Source of the DNA: Leptospira sp.
GTDB taxonomy: Bacteria > Spirochaetota > Leptospiria > Leptospirales > Leptospiraceae
Assembly (NCBI GenBank): GCA_016742255.1
Contig: JACVCB010000006.1
Location: forward strand, 1-64,000
Length of the DNA stretch: 64,000 nt
Direction of reading: 5' to 3'
A model generated the notes under the pieces. It saw only the letters and a list, made by a program, of their open reading frames with translations, did no database searches and was not told where the DNA came from. This document shows, in pieces, positions 18,172 to 28,244 of the stretch (positions within the stretch are counted from its first letter, which is position 1; each line of letters begins with the position of its first letter). The position numbers were made by a program, and so were the translations under genes.

Positions 18172-19278
18172 TTAAAGATTTTTTTCAGAATAAACTTGGT
18201 TTCTACCTTTTCGTTTCGCCTCGTATAAATACTCATCTGCAAGATTGATGACAGATTCTGGATTCGTTGTTTGATCCCTCAGAATGGAGATCCCTACACT
18301 CGTCGAACATCGGAGTTCTTTTCCTTTGATTGGTATCTTTAAGGAATGGAAGGCACTCCGGATTTTTTCAGCAGTCACAATGGCTCCATCTAAATCAGTA
18401 TTTGGTAATAAAACCAAAAATTCTTCACCACCCCATCTAGCTGGAAAGTCTTGTTTTCGTAAGGATGATTTTAAGACACTTGCAAATTCGATGAGTACTA
18501 AGTCTCCAATTTCATGACCATAAGTATCGTTAATGGATTTGAATAGATCTAAATCGAACAATAGGAATGCAATGGGATAGGGAGATGTGCTACGGTGTTG
18601 CCTTGCCATTTCAATTTCTAAATTGGAAAAAAAAGACCTACGATTTGAAATGCCTGTTAATGGATCGGTCATTGCAATTGCTAATAATTTTTCGTTCACA
18701 TCTGTTAAGGAAGAAAACAATTTTGAAACAATCTGATTTACAATGAATGCACTCCCACCAAGTAATAATGACGAAATAAAGATACTCAGTAATGTAGGTT
18801 TTACTGGTGGCATTAAGATATTCACAAGTGGTATCACATCATAATACACAAAAAATCCCATGGCACTAAATAAGACAGTTGCTAAAAATGCATTGTAAAC
18901 GCCATAATTTCGATCCAGTGACATACTACTGAGAGCAATTGAACCTAAATAACCAAGTATAAAAAATGAAGTGATATGACCTGTTCCATATGCAAGGACA
19001 GTGAGCCAAATCAAATCAAAAGTTGCTGGCACGTAACCACTCCACCAAACATCTTTTTCTACTAAGATATCAAAATGAATGAGTAAAAACCAAATCACGG
19101 AAAAAACTAAATGCACAGAACCAATCACAACAATCCAAGGAAGTTGGAAGTGGTAAAATACCAAAACCATTACAAGAGTATAGATACATCTCGCTAAATT
19201 TGCGGTTTGGAATTTTTCAGATCCAGTGTTCGTTTGGGAACTCGACGATAGGTTTAAATGTTCTGTATTTGATTTCAT
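18172..19278 (-). CDS. membrane diguanylate cyclase (GGDEF)
   Basis: 368 residues. About six membrane segments fill residues 28-185. The catalytic domain follows (about 200-365) with 'DPLTGISNRRSF', metal site 'FDLDLFKSIND' and an intact 'GGEEF' at 283-287. An inhibitory RxxD site ('RKQD', 274-277) lies five residues before it, so feedback by cyclic di-GMP is expected. It makes cyclic di-GMP from two GTP. The membrane part is an unassigned sensor. It is convergent with the AHSA1-like gene. Confidence 0.95.
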   Translation of the reverse strand: MKSNTEHLNLSSSSQTNTGSEKFQTANLARCIYTLVMVLVFYHFQLPWIVVIGSVHLVFSVIWFLLIHFDILVEKDVWWSGYVPATFDLIWLTVLAYGTGHITSFFILGYLGSIALSSMSLDRNYGVYNAFLATVLFSAMGFFVYYDVIPLVNILMPPVKPTLLSIFISSLLLGGSAFIVNQIVSKLFSSLTDVNEKLLAIAMTDPLTGISNRRSFFSNLEIEMARQHRSTSPYPIAFLLFDLDLFKSINDTYGHEIGDLVLIEFASVLKSSLRKQDFPARWGGEEFLVLLPNTDLDGAIVTAEKIRSAFHSLKIPIKGKELRCSTSVGISILRDQTTNPESVINLADEYLYEAKRKGRNQVYSEKNL

Positions 19279-19607
19279 TGAATCTTCGTTCTATCTATAA
19301 ATGATTGTGTATACTAGGGACAAGTCCTGAGAAAAAGGAAGGGAATCAAAATAGGAAAGGGGCTTCATCATGACGACGTCTCAAATAAATTGTCTTTTTA
19401 CTCTACGTCAATGAAATTAAATTCGTAGTAAACTTAGTTGTCTCATTTTGTTTAACTCTACTTATGATACACCGATCTAATTTTATTTTTACCTCTCGAT
19501 TGGTTTTCTGTAAAAAAACTTCAGTCAGTTTTCACTTTGGAAAGAAATTTCTTTCATTTGACAAATTTGCGATCTTGGTTGGAATCATTCTATCTAGAGG
19601 GATTGGA

Positions 19608-20873
19608 TTGGAAATTCGAGGAAACCAATATTATAAATACTTAATTCTCCTTGTATCAATGATGATCCTAAATTGCCAATTCCCAAAACTTGGGAATGGT
19701 TGTGATCCAAACTCAGAATCCTTCCGTGATTTTTATCTCGCAAGGATCCTCACAGATGATGACCGAGAATTTTGTGGTTCTCGTGCCCCCAATAAATCCA
19801 TTTGCGAAATGGACCCGCTTTCGATCATCCAACCTCGTCGTTGGAAGTATGTAGCGGAAGAACTTAAAAAACAAGCTGCCTTAGGTACTGACGGAGTGAC
19901 TTTTCAAACTTTCACCCAACCAGAAACGGGTTTAGCAAAATGGCTTGGTGGTGTTCTTACGAACCAAGAGTTAGTGTATTCTCTTCCCTATAATCGATCA
20001 GATCTTCTCGTCATTGATCCAACACAAAATTCCTCATCCAATGTGAACACAACATCGATTGGATCGGCACAATGGGAAGGAGGGGTACTTGCACCAAATG
20101 GTAAAATCTACGGAATTCCAAGGGATGCAAACCAAATCCTTGTGTTCAATCCACTCACGAATCAAAGTTATTTTTTAACTTCCCCTCTAACAGGTGTCGG
20201 TAAGTGGCGTGGTGGAGTGCTTGCTCCGAACGGTCTAATTTATGGAATTCCCAATTCTGCAAATCAAATTTTAGTCATAGACCCACAAACAGATTTGGTT
20301 CGGACCATTCCTTCTCCACTCTCATTATCAAATATGTGGGAAGGGGGAGTGCTTGCTCCCAATGGAAAAATTTATGCATTCCCCGTTGATATTGATTTTA
20401 TTTTTGTTTTGGATCCTTATTCAGAAAGATCGTATACAATCCCTTCACCAAAGACAGGTTTAGGAAAATGGAGGCATGCAGTTGTTACATCAGATGGTAT
20501 GTTAGTTGGTATTCCTTCAAACGATTCTGATTTTATCTTTTTGGACCCTAGTAATGATTCAGTAACCCTTCGAACTTCTCCAACAGGTGGTACAGGAAAA
20601 TGGAGAGGTGGAATTTTTTCTGCCGATGGAAGGATTATCACCATCCCGGCAGATATTACAGATATACTTGCAATTGATCCAGTCAGTTTAGCATATACTA
20701 CACATAATACGGGAATTGGTAGTGGAAATAAATGGGGAGATGGAGTTTTGACACCTAACGGCAAGATAGTTGCTGTGCCACATACATATGATTCAATCCT
20801 GACCATTAATACTGGTTCTAGGGGAAAAATTTGTAAAAATCTTCTACTCAGTTCGTATTGGAATGTATATTAA
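19608..20873 (+). CDS. seven-repeat beta-propeller-like lipoprotein
   Basis: 421 residues from a TTG start preceded by AGAGGG at six bases. The frame is open to an ATG at 19464, but only the TTG start places the lipobox 'MILNC' (Cys23) at normal distance. From about residue 130 come seven repeats of about 44 residues with the core 'W.GGVLAPNGKIYGIP....QILV.DP'. This suggests a seven-bladed propeller. An N-terminal region with several cysteines precedes it. Probably a surface or periplasmic lipoprotein; binding partner unknown. Confidence 0.8.
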   Translation: MEIRGNQYYKYLILLVSMMILNCQFPKLGNGCDPNSESFRDFYLARILTDDDREFCGSRAPNKSICEMDPLSIIQPRRWKYVAEELKKQAALGTDGVTFQTFTQPETGLAKWLGGVLTNQELVYSLPYNRSDLLVIDPTQNSSSNVNTTSIGSAQWEGGVLAPNGKIYGIPRDANQILVFNPLTNQSYFLTSPLTGVGKWRGGVLAPNGLIYGIPNSANQILVIDPQTDLVRTIPSPLSLSNMWEGGVLAPNGKIYAFPVDIDFIFVLDPYSERSYTIPSPKTGLGKWRHAVVTSDGMLVGIPSNDSDFIFLDPSNDSVTLRTSPTGGTGKWRGGIFSADGRIITIPADITDILAIDPVSLAYTTHNTGIGSGNKWGDGVLTPNGKIVAVPHTYDSILTINTGSRGKICKNLLLSSYWNVY

Positions 20874-20939
20874 TATACTAAAAAAAAGAACTATCTAAAT
20901 TTCAATTGACTTTGTTCGTTTTTCACATTAAGAATAGTC

Positions 20940-21830
20940 ATGCGATGGAAGGCCTCTCAATTTTGGAAAAACGCATCGCCAAATGAGCTTCTATCATTTT
21001 TTTCCTCCATTGACAAAGGTGAAGATCTTAAATCATTAGCTGAACATATGTTGTCAGATACTGAGTTTTGTGACTTGGTATTCGAATATTTATGGTTGTT
21101 ACGCACTGAGGATGCGACAAAAAAATTTCTAAATGATCCGAACATCACTCCAGAACTTTTGATGAGATTCATTTACTTTGGATATGGAAAACAGTTTTTA
21201 TTAGATCATTTTGATTCCAATGCCTATTTTTTGCAAATTCGAAGTATGTTTGATTCCGCTCAAAGTTTGAGAATTTTATCTCTTGGTGAAGAGATGGATC
21301 GTGATCCCACTTTAAAAATTCATCTCCTTTCGAATTTAGACCCTCAAACTTGGGAAGCATACTTTGATCTTTTAGAAGAAAAAAATATGACTATGCAAAC
21401 CTTACTCGGAATATTTTCAAACTTAAGAGAAAATGAAATACGTAAGATTTTACTAAACAGCCATACTTTGTATTATTATCTAAGAATGATGATGGTTTCC
21501 GGAAATCTAAAGAATGAAGAAATCAGCGAAAAGGAAATTGAAAACAGGAAACGACTTGAGGTTATTTTAAGTTCCATCCATGTTTGGGAAACTTTTTGCC
21601 AGGAATTAAAAGATAAGTATGATTTGCAAAAAGAAATCAATTTAACTCCTAAGGAACGAAATTCCAAACGTATGTCTCTCGTTTTAAAAGAACTAACGAA
21701 AATTCCAACCGTAGAACGAAATGATGTATTGGTGTATTTAAAAGGGAATGGTGTTGTTCTTGATTCATGGGAAGAGACAACCGTACAATCTGCCCTTTTA
21801 AATTATGATCGAGTCGGAAAGTACTTTTAA
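20940..21830 (+). CDS. hypothetical protein
   Basis: 296 residues, predicted soluble and almost entirely helical, with no signal peptide. No family was recognised. The opening 'FWKNASPNELLSFFSSIDKG' and repeated leucine-rich helices might suggest a helical-repeat fold. The gene is 66 bp after the propeller-like lipoprotein and convergent with the TonB receptor. Codon use looks like that of its neighbours. Confidence 0.75.
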   Translation: MRWKASQFWKNASPNELLSFFSSIDKGEDLKSLAEHMLSDTEFCDLVFEYLWLLRTEDATKKFLNDPNITPELLMRFIYFGYGKQFLLDHFDSNAYFLQIRSMFDSAQSLRILSLGEEMDRDPTLKIHLLSNLDPQTWEAYFDLLEEKNMTMQTLLGIFSNLRENEIRKILLNSHTLYYYLRMMMVSGNLKNEEISEKEIENRKRLEVILSSIHVWETFCQELKDKYDLQKEINLTPKERNSKRMSLVLKELTKIPTVERNDVLVYLKGNGVVLDSWEETTVQSALLNYDRVGKYF

Positions 21831-21882
21831 TCTCATTTCATTAACGAATTTACTTTGATAGAATTTGATTCATATATACAAA

Positions 21883-24264
21883 TTATAATTCCAAGGTAAA
21901 ACCAACATTGATTTGTCGGAATGGACCAGGTTGGATCCCCGTTGGTAGTCTTCCCGATACATATTGTTTATCTTGGATGTTTTTAGCATTGATGAAGACT
22001 GACCATTTGTCTGGAGATCGATAACCTAAACTTGTATTCCATAATTCCACTTTTGGAATGATCCCTTTATTTCCATCTTCCGATTCATCTTTCGTGTTCA
22101 GTAAATCTGAATATTGTTTTCCAATATATTGGTATTCTAAACGACCATAATATCCTTGTGGTGACGAAATCGAAATCGCTGTTGTAATTGTTTCTTTGGG
22201 AACATAGGGTAAATAATTTCCAGTTGTATCACTAGAGATGAATTGGTAGTTATTGACTGTATAAGCAGGTACAATCTCTATCAATTCACGTCCATCACTA
22301 GTTTGGGATACTGGGAAAGGATTAAAACTTCTCGATTTAGCTTCAATGCGAGAGTAGATCAACTCAATGGGCACTCTCCATTCTGATTTTTGCATTTTTG
22401 CCGGATCCCAAACAACAACTGCTTCACCTCCAGTATGGGTAGAATAACCAGTGTTTGCTGGCCTGATTCCGTTTTCACCCCCAACTTCGTTCACGTTGAT
22501 GATTTGATCACGAAAATACATTTTATAACCAACTAGTTCTGTGTATAGATAGGAAGTTAAATCACCTCTGATGCCAGATTCGTAATTTGTAGAAGTTTCT
22601 GGTTTGAGTCGATAGTCATTACCTTGTGGGCTAAAGGAAGTTCCAAAGGTAGGAGGAGAAAATCCTTTATGAGCTCCCGAAAACCAAATGAACTTTTTTG
22701 TGATATCATAAGTGATTCCAATTCCAGGAAGGATGATATGAGTTCTGGATTCACTTGAACTCCTTCTATTGACAGAAACATCATTGGGTAAAACAGCACC
22801 TAATCTGTAATCTTCTTGTGTCGCTTGCCTTCTAGTTGTAATTGCTTTTTGTCTCACTTCTTCATATCGAATCCCTGGAATCAATTTCCAATTCTCAGAT
22901 AGTTGGATCCTGTCTTGGAAATAAGAGGCAAAGGCTTCAATTTTTCTTTCTTGTCGGTTTAGGTTAAAATTCGGTAAGGAAGGTTGTAATAAGTTATTTG
23001 AAAGGGATTCCTCTTGCAGACTCGCTTTGGTTAGATACCCTAATGGATCGTCAGTTTTTTTTACATTTGTTTGTGTCAGATTATTTTCACCATGGAATCT
23101 GATTCCAAGGTCCGTTTCATGTTTTAAACAAAAGGTTGAAAATTTGGATTCCAGTTTTGTTTCCAAACCACCAACTAAAAAAGATTGGTCTCTGCTTGTA
23201 TACGTTTCTCGCATATAAATACTGTCGCCAGGTCGGTTGCCAATGATGCCTGGAGAGTATGTTCTAAGTGTATCGGTCGGTGGATTTAAATATCCACCTT
23301 CATCGGACTTTCCAGATAAAAAGTCTTGCCTTGCCCAATTTCTTTCTGCTTGGGAAACATAACCTCGAATGATGAGGGAATGTTCATCTGTTAATTTCCA
23401 ATTATGTGATATAATGGTCTGGCTGCGATTTAATTGTTTTTCATCATACTTGGCAGGATTGATTCTTGGATCTTTCCAAAATAATCCTTGCGACAAACCT
23501 AAGTAAGTCGATTGTGCATTTTGCATATGATAACCTAATTTGATAGTTGTGGTATGGTTCTCATTCCAATCTTGAATCCATTTTACATTTCCTTCTGTTA
23601 CGTCAAAATTTTGATAATTACGAAATCCATTTCCTTGTTTCCTTAAAAGAGAAACTTCAAATGCACTTGATCCAAAACTTTTACCATAGGAATTATAGGT
23701 AGAAAGGTATCCATTTTCGCCCCCTACGTTTTTTGTATAAAAGGTTGATTCAACTGGCGGACGTTTGGTGACAAAATTCACAATTCCACCAATCGTATTT
23801 GGTCCAAATAAAATGGAACCAGATCCTTTGATCACTTCAATTCGTTCCATTCTTTCAATTGATGGAGAGTAATAACTTTCTGGTTGCCCATAAGGAGATA
23901 GAGATGTGAGAATACCATCTTCAAGGATTAATGTTTTCCTTGATTCTTCATTACTTACCCCTCTAAATCCGATATTGGGTGTGAGTCCTGCTGCGTCTTG
24001 GAACCTAACACTGGCTCCAGGAGCCCTCCTTAACGCTTCCATTGGATCGGTCGGTGATGCTTCTTGTAAGTATTTATTATCGAGGATATAAGCAGAACCT
24101 GGGATTTTTTTTAGGTCTTCTTTTTTGTTACCAATGACATGGATTCCTTCATTCTTTTGAGGAATTTGTTCTTTTTCTTCTGTCCCAGATTGTGCGTAAT
24201 TGTTACGACTAAGAAAGAAAAGGAGGATAACAAGTAATTGAAAACGGAATCGGAACGTATTCAT
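21883..24264 (-). CDS. TonB-dependent outer-membrane receptor (FecA-like)
   Basis: 793 residues. A signal peptide ending about residue 24 is followed by a probable TonB box ('EGIHVIGN'). The plug domain has 'IPGSAYILD', 'LRRAPGASVRFQDAAGLTPN', 'IGFRG' and 'IERIEVIKGSGSILFGPNTIGG'-like motifs. A 22-strand barrel ends in a hydrophobic strand '...INVGFTLEL'. It imports an iron chelate or similar ligand using TonB energy. The plug resembles ferric-dicitrate receptors, but the ligand cannot be read. It is the last gene of a five-gene operon and overlaps the HTTM gene by four bases. Confidence 0.95.
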   Translation of the reverse strand: MNTFRFRFQLLVILLFFLSRNNYAQSGTEEKEQIPQKNEGIHVIGNKKEDLKKIPGSAYILDNKYLQEASPTDPMEALRRAPGASVRFQDAAGLTPNIGFRGVSNEESRKTLILEDGILTSLSPYGQPESYYSPSIERMERIEVIKGSGSILFGPNTIGGIVNFVTKRPPVESTFYTKNVGGENGYLSTYNSYGKSFGSSAFEVSLLRKQGNGFRNYQNFDVTEGNVKWIQDWNENHTTTIKLGYHMQNAQSTYLGLSQGLFWKDPRINPAKYDEKQLNRSQTIISHNWKLTDEHSLIIRGYVSQAERNWARQDFLSGKSDEGGYLNPPTDTLRTYSPGIIGNRPGDSIYMRETYTSRDQSFLVGGLETKLESKFSTFCLKHETDLGIRFHGENNLTQTNVKKTDDPLGYLTKASLQEESLSNNLLQPSLPNFNLNRQERKIEAFASYFQDRIQLSENWKLIPGIRYEEVRQKAITTRRQATQEDYRLGAVLPNDVSVNRRSSSESRTHIILPGIGITYDITKKFIWFSGAHKGFSPPTFGTSFSPQGNDYRLKPETSTNYESGIRGDLTSYLYTELVGYKMYFRDQIINVNEVGGENGIRPANTGYSTHTGGEAVVVWDPAKMQKSEWRVPIELIYSRIEAKSRSFNPFPVSQTSDGRELIEIVPAYTVNNYQFISSDTTGNYLPYVPKETITTAISISSPQGYYGRLEYQYIGKQYSDLLNTKDESEDGNKGIIPKVELWNTSLGYRSPDKWSVFINAKNIQDKQYVSGRLPTGIQPGPFRQINVGFTLEL

Positions 24265-25586
24265 CGATTGAGTCCTTTTAATGGTAAAAAATTAATTTCG
24301 ATTTTCGTTAAATCTACATCTGGTGCAAACAAGGGTTTTGTTCGTTTGCCGTTTAGTGAAACATGGGATTGAACATACACTGGTATGTCTTTTTGGCCTG
24401 TTTCGATTGCGGCTTTCGATTGGATGTGTTTGGCGTATTGAATGAGATGTTCAGGTTGAATCACCATCATTCTGTATTGGTATTCTGTAAGTTCGTTCCT
24501 TGGATCAATGGATTTACCTTGGACAAAAAATAGGGCTTCACCCACTTTATCGGCTACCATCACTTGCCATGAGAATTTAATTCCTTCTTCTGTCCAAGTA
24601 ACCTGACCAGGATAAAATAAGTGGCGAAAAGGAATCAGAATTTGAAATAGAAGGAAAACTATGAGAATCCCTTCAATTGGATACAAACGACTATTTGATG
24701 GAATTTCATTTTCTTTGTCTTCCAGTTGAATTTTATGATCTTTCTCTTTGAAAAATCGATTCCATACTTGTTTTGGCCAGTCTGCAGGAAAAAAGATAAG
24801 TGAAGATACACTCATCACAATTGGAAAAACACCTATCGGAAATAAAAACGAGGTAAATGAATGAAAGAGAAGGACTACACTCCATGTTACCAATCGAAAC
24901 CGAGCGAAACATAGTAAAAAAGGGATCGATAGATCAAACAGGATTCCTATCCAAGAGAAAACATAAGCAGTCACAGGTAACCCAAGAATTGGGTCAAACC
25001 ACGGAAGTTTTCCTTCTGATTGGTACAACCATAGTTTTAATGGTAATGCTTCCCACATCCAATCGGGTTGTAATTTGGCAAGTCCACCGAAAAAATAAAC
25101 CAAACCAATTTGTAATCGAAATGCATAAATCCATAGTTTGGTGACTGGCATTGGAGTTCGAATCCAATTTTGAATTCCTGTGATCGGTGTGTCATACTTT
25201 GAGATCGGAGATAACCAGAGTAAAAATCCCAAAATTGATATCAGGTAATAATGATTCAGGTAAATAGTTGCATCGATAAAATGAAACCAAGTGAATCCGA
25301 TCGTAAAAATCATAAGATTTGTGCGAACAAAATAACCAAATAAAATCCCAATCGAAGTCAAAAGTAAAATGATAAATAAAAGGTAAATGAACGAAGGTGG
25401 TAAGTTTGGAACCCATTCCAGTCCAAAATGTTTGAAAAAAAAAGTTGGTTGGATGAAGTAAGTATGGATCCATCCAAAATAAAAGTATCGAATGATGATA
25501 ATCGTCGTTGTTAGCCCATAACCAAATCGTAGAAACTGTAAGGATAAAGATGAGACTGGTTGATTAAAAAATTTAATCACCGTCAT
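24261..25586 (-). CDS. HTTM-domain (vitamin K carboxylase-like) membrane protein
   Basis: 441 residues from the ATG giving 'MTVIKFFNQP'. A start 27 bp earlier would lengthen the overlap with the preceding gene. Eight or more membrane segments form an HTTM domain, with the characteristic 'YLNHYYLISILGFLLWLSP' stretch and a C-terminal hydrophilic domain. HTTM proteins resemble gamma-glutamyl carboxylase but mostly lack proven activity. In several bacteria they sit beside imelysin and di-haem genes, as here. Its role in metal uptake is inference from this context. Confidence 0.88.
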   Translation of the reverse strand: MTVIKFFNQPVSSLSLQFLRFGYGLTTTIIIIRYFYFGWIHTYFIQPTFFFKHFGLEWVPNLPPSFIYLLFIILLLTSIGILFGYFVRTNLMIFTIGFTWFHFIDATIYLNHYYLISILGFLLWLSPISKYDTPITGIQNWIRTPMPVTKLWIYAFRLQIGLVYFFGGLAKLQPDWMWEALPLKLWLYQSEGKLPWFDPILGLPVTAYVFSWIGILFDLSIPFLLCFARFRLVTWSVVLLFHSFTSFLFPIGVFPIVMSVSSLIFFPADWPKQVWNRFFKEKDHKIQLEDKENEIPSNSRLYPIEGILIVFLLFQILIPFRHLFYPGQVTWTEEGIKFSWQVMVADKVGEALFFVQGKSIDPRNELTEYQYRMMVIQPEHLIQYAKHIQSKAAIETGQKDIPVYVQSHVSLNGKRTKPLFAPDVDLTKIEINFLPLKGLNR

Positions 25587-26709
25587 TTGTACTCGCTCCA
25601 ATGGTTCCACCAAGAGAACTAATTAATTCTGTACTGATCATCACACGGAGTTCTTTGAATTCACCTAACATCGCCTCTACATCTTGGTTTCCATTTGTGA
25701 TCGCATTTTGGAACGTACCATATTTTGATTTAAGGGAATTAACGGATGAAATTGTCGATTTGATTTGTTCTTGTAGCCTAGGGACAATGGAATCATTTCT
25801 GAGAGCTAAAAATCGATAGAGTCCTACGTCTCCTAAATCAGAAATTCCTTGTAGGTTTTGGATGAGTGAGTCTAAGGATAAATTTGCATAAGGAGTTTCT
25901 ACTTTTGTAATATCTTTTACTCCTAGATTGGTTGCACGTAATCCAGAAGGTTCGGCAATTTTAATATCAATCATCGTGTTACAGAAAAATACCAATTGGT
26001 TAGTAATTTCCGTTAAACCATCTTTTGTATTTGGGTATTCAACACTTCCTTTCCCCGCATTTGTGAAGGAATTATAAAAGGAAGAAGATCTTGATTTATC
26101 CCAATGGTAAAGTAATAATCCAGATTGTGTTTTAATGTCTTGGATGAGTTTTGTTAGATATGTTTTACGATTTGTATCTGCAAAAGCTGTATTTGTAGTT
26201 GTAACATTGTCTTTGAACAGTAGGTATTCAACTGCATCCATACCATCAACTCGGAGTCCAGTAGGTGCTAAATTAGAGGTGATTTTGGATTCTATGGAAG
26301 TTGGATCAATCGGATAGGATCTAGTAAAACTATCTAAATATAAATACACATTATAGGGAATGGAGGCGGGGCCAAAATAAGCCCATTCAATTTGCCGATA
26401 TGCTAAATCTGCTTCCATCCAAGCATTTCTTACATTAGTAAGGTTTGTCACATCAGTTGTTGTTACATATGTATTGGCAGCGGTCTGAAGATTTGTGATT
26501 TTATTGTTTAAATTGGTATATTTAGGAAGGATTAGATTATTGGAAATATCCAGTAACAGACTGGAAGTTGAATAGTTTCGGAAGTACGTATCAACAAGTC
26601 CTAATATTTGGGCATTATCAGAGGATTGTCCAGGTTTTGTTCCACAGTTGATCAGAAGTATGTAAAAACTATAGAAGATAATTTTTGATAGAATATTGTT
26701 TTGTTTCAT
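25573..26709 (-). CDS. imelysin-like lipoprotein, His-to-Asp variant
   Basis: 378 residues with the lipobox 'LLINC' (Cys22). The fold matches the imelysin/EfeO-like helical family: 'RNAWMEADLAYRQIEWAYFGP' corresponds to the first repeat, and 'YPIDPTSIE' follows. The family signature GxHxxE appears as 'GMDAVE' (156-161), with Asp in place of His. Imelysin-family proteins bind iron or help its uptake; peptidase activity is disputed. It overlaps the di-haem gene by four bases and the HTTM gene by 14. Confidence 0.88.
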   Translation of the reverse strand: MKQNNILSKIIFYSFYILLINCGTKPGQSSDNAQILGLVDTYFRNYSTSSLLLDISNNLILPKYTNLNNKITNLQTAANTYVTTTDVTNLTNVRNAWMEADLAYRQIEWAYFGPASIPYNVYLYLDSFTRSYPIDPTSIESKITSNLAPTGLRVDGMDAVEYLLFKDNVTTTNTAFADTNRKTYLTKLIQDIKTQSGLLLYHWDKSRSSSFYNSFTNAGKGSVEYPNTKDGLTEITNQLVFFCNTMIDIKIAEPSGLRATNLGVKDITKVETPYANLSLDSLIQNLQGISDLGDVGLYRFLALRNDSIVPRLQEQIKSTISSVNSLKSKYGTFQNAITNGNQDVEAMLGEFKELRVMISTELISSLGGTIGASTNDGD

Positions 26710-28232
26710 AATGATTTTAGAAATGAAATTAATTTGGTTCTTTGGTCTTTGGATAATGACTTAAAATTATTTTTGATTGGTTCAGCTTCACCACCATGCC
26801 AAAGAATCGCTTCTTGGATTCCTCTTGCCCTGCCGTCGTGTAACAGAAGTTCATGTCCATTAACTCTTTCGATGAGTCCCAATCCCCATAAAGGTGTTGT
26901 TCTCCATTCATTCCCACTAGCCTTAAAATCAGGTCGAAAATCACTGAGACCATCACCCATATCATGGATGAGTAAATCAGTATAAGGTCTTATCTCTTGG
27001 TTTGCAATTTCAGGAATAGGGTGGTCTCCTGTTTTGATTCTTGGGATATGACAAGATGCACATCCTATTTGAATGAAAATTTCTTTTCCTCTTCTCACAT
27101 CATCAGATTTCCATCCCCTTCGACCAGGAACACTTACCAGACTTGTATAGAATGTAACTCTCGCTAGACGATCATTGGAAATTTCAGGATTTGTTCCATT
27201 GCCTGTGGGGCTAGATGAACATAAGGTTTGACCTGTTGCACAATTTTCGGTTGGAAAAATAGATGTAGTGAGTCCAATATCACCAAGAAAAGCACTCGCA
27301 TTTTGGTGGTTTAAGTTTGGTTGGTTTGCTTTCCATCCAAATCTACCCAAAAAGGTTTTTGCTTGTGTCGTATCCCAAACTATATTGGGTCTACCTGAAA
27401 TCCCATCTCCATTTGTATCGAATTCATCGGCAAACGATCGTATGGTGGTTTCTGGGATTGCTTCCAATAAACCGAGTCCCGGCATCATAGGTGATGTTCT
27501 TGGTGAGATTAAATAGGATCCAGAAGCATTGTTTGTAGGGTGGTAAGGTTGGCCAGGATTTGCCACATTGATTTGAGTGGCACCACCTCCCACATTCCAT
27601 GTGATTGTATAATTTGGTTTTCGTAAAGAGTAGGATTCTCCATCAGGAAAGGTTCCTGGTTCTTCTGTATAGGTAATGGTAACAATTCCTTCTTTTGGAA
27701 TTTGAGTACCAGTTCCATATTCGGTAATCCCTTCTGTATTCAATTGTGTTCCGAAATTTGTCATCGCAACAGGACCTCCTGTTGTTGGATTGTTTCCTGG
27801 AACACTCAAACGAATCAACATGGAGGATAAACTTGTTCCGTCTGCGGGTGGGCGGCCTCTTCCATCTTTTACATGGCAACTTTGGCAAGACCTGTTATTA
27901 AAAACTGGCCCCAGCCCCGCAACAGAAGAATTACCAGCTGGTAACCATGTTCGATTAAAGTTAGCATTTCCATCTTGGAAATCAATGGACCTCCTTGCAT
28001 CTAATACATTCGCAGCTTCTAGATCAAAGGCAGATTCTGTTGAGTCGAATGTTGTGGTTTCCCCACCACTGTACTGTTCACAAGGGTCATTCAATGAATC
28101 TCCTAAAGAACAAGATGTGGCAGATAAGACTGCCAAAAGTAAAACTGAATTTTTTTCATCATCACTGGATTGTGTTTTGCAATTCACAAAGACAAATGAT
28201 GTTAGAACAAGGATAAGGTGGATGTATTTCAT
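26706..28232 (-). CDS. di-haem oxidoreductase (DUF1111-type) lipoprotein
   Basis: 508 residues with the lipobox 'FVNC' (Cys18). Two CxxCH haem c sites are present: 'CQSCH' (116-120) and 'CASCH' (about 395), each in a cytochrome-like context. Central motifs such as 'SPMMPGLGLLEAIPE' and 'DTNGDGISGRPN' are typical of the DUF1111/thiol-oxidoreductase-like family. Predicted to be a lipid-anchored periplasmic or outer-membrane redox protein. In imelysin loci it may reduce or oxidise the captured metal (inference). The spacing to its neighbours (12 bp, then a 4-bp overlap) shows one operon. Confidence 0.92.
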   Translation of the reverse strand: MKYIHLILVLTSFVFVNCKTQSSDDEKNSVLLLAVLSATSCSLGDSLNDPCEQYSGGETTTFDSTESAFDLEAANVLDARRSIDFQDGNANFNRTWLPAGNSSVAGLGPVFNNRSCQSCHVKDGRGRPPADGTSLSSMLIRLSVPGNNPTTGGPVAMTNFGTQLNTEGITEYGTGTQIPKEGIVTITYTEEPGTFPDGESYSLRKPNYTITWNVGGGATQINVANPGQPYHPTNNASGSYLISPRTSPMMPGLGLLEAIPETTIRSFADEFDTNGDGISGRPNIVWDTTQAKTFLGRFGWKANQPNLNHQNASAFLGDIGLTTSIFPTENCATGQTLCSSSPTGNGTNPEISNDRLARVTFYTSLVSVPGRRGWKSDDVRRGKEIFIQIGCASCHIPRIKTGDHPIPEIANQEIRPYTDLLIHDMGDGLSDFRPDFKASGNEWRTTPLWGLGLIERVNGHELLLHDGRARGIQEAILWHGGEAEPIKNNFKSLSKDQRTKLISFLKSL

Positions 28233-28244
28233 TTTTTTCTATTT

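Noticed and set aside
24265..24400. Search for a cobalamin riboswitch before the TonB receptor
   Set aside because: The receptor overlaps the preceding gene by four bases, so there is no leader RNA of its own.
25587..25613. Upstream ATG for the HTTM gene
   Set aside because: It would add nine residues inside the imelysin gene; the second Met gives a more usual N-terminus, though the point is minor.
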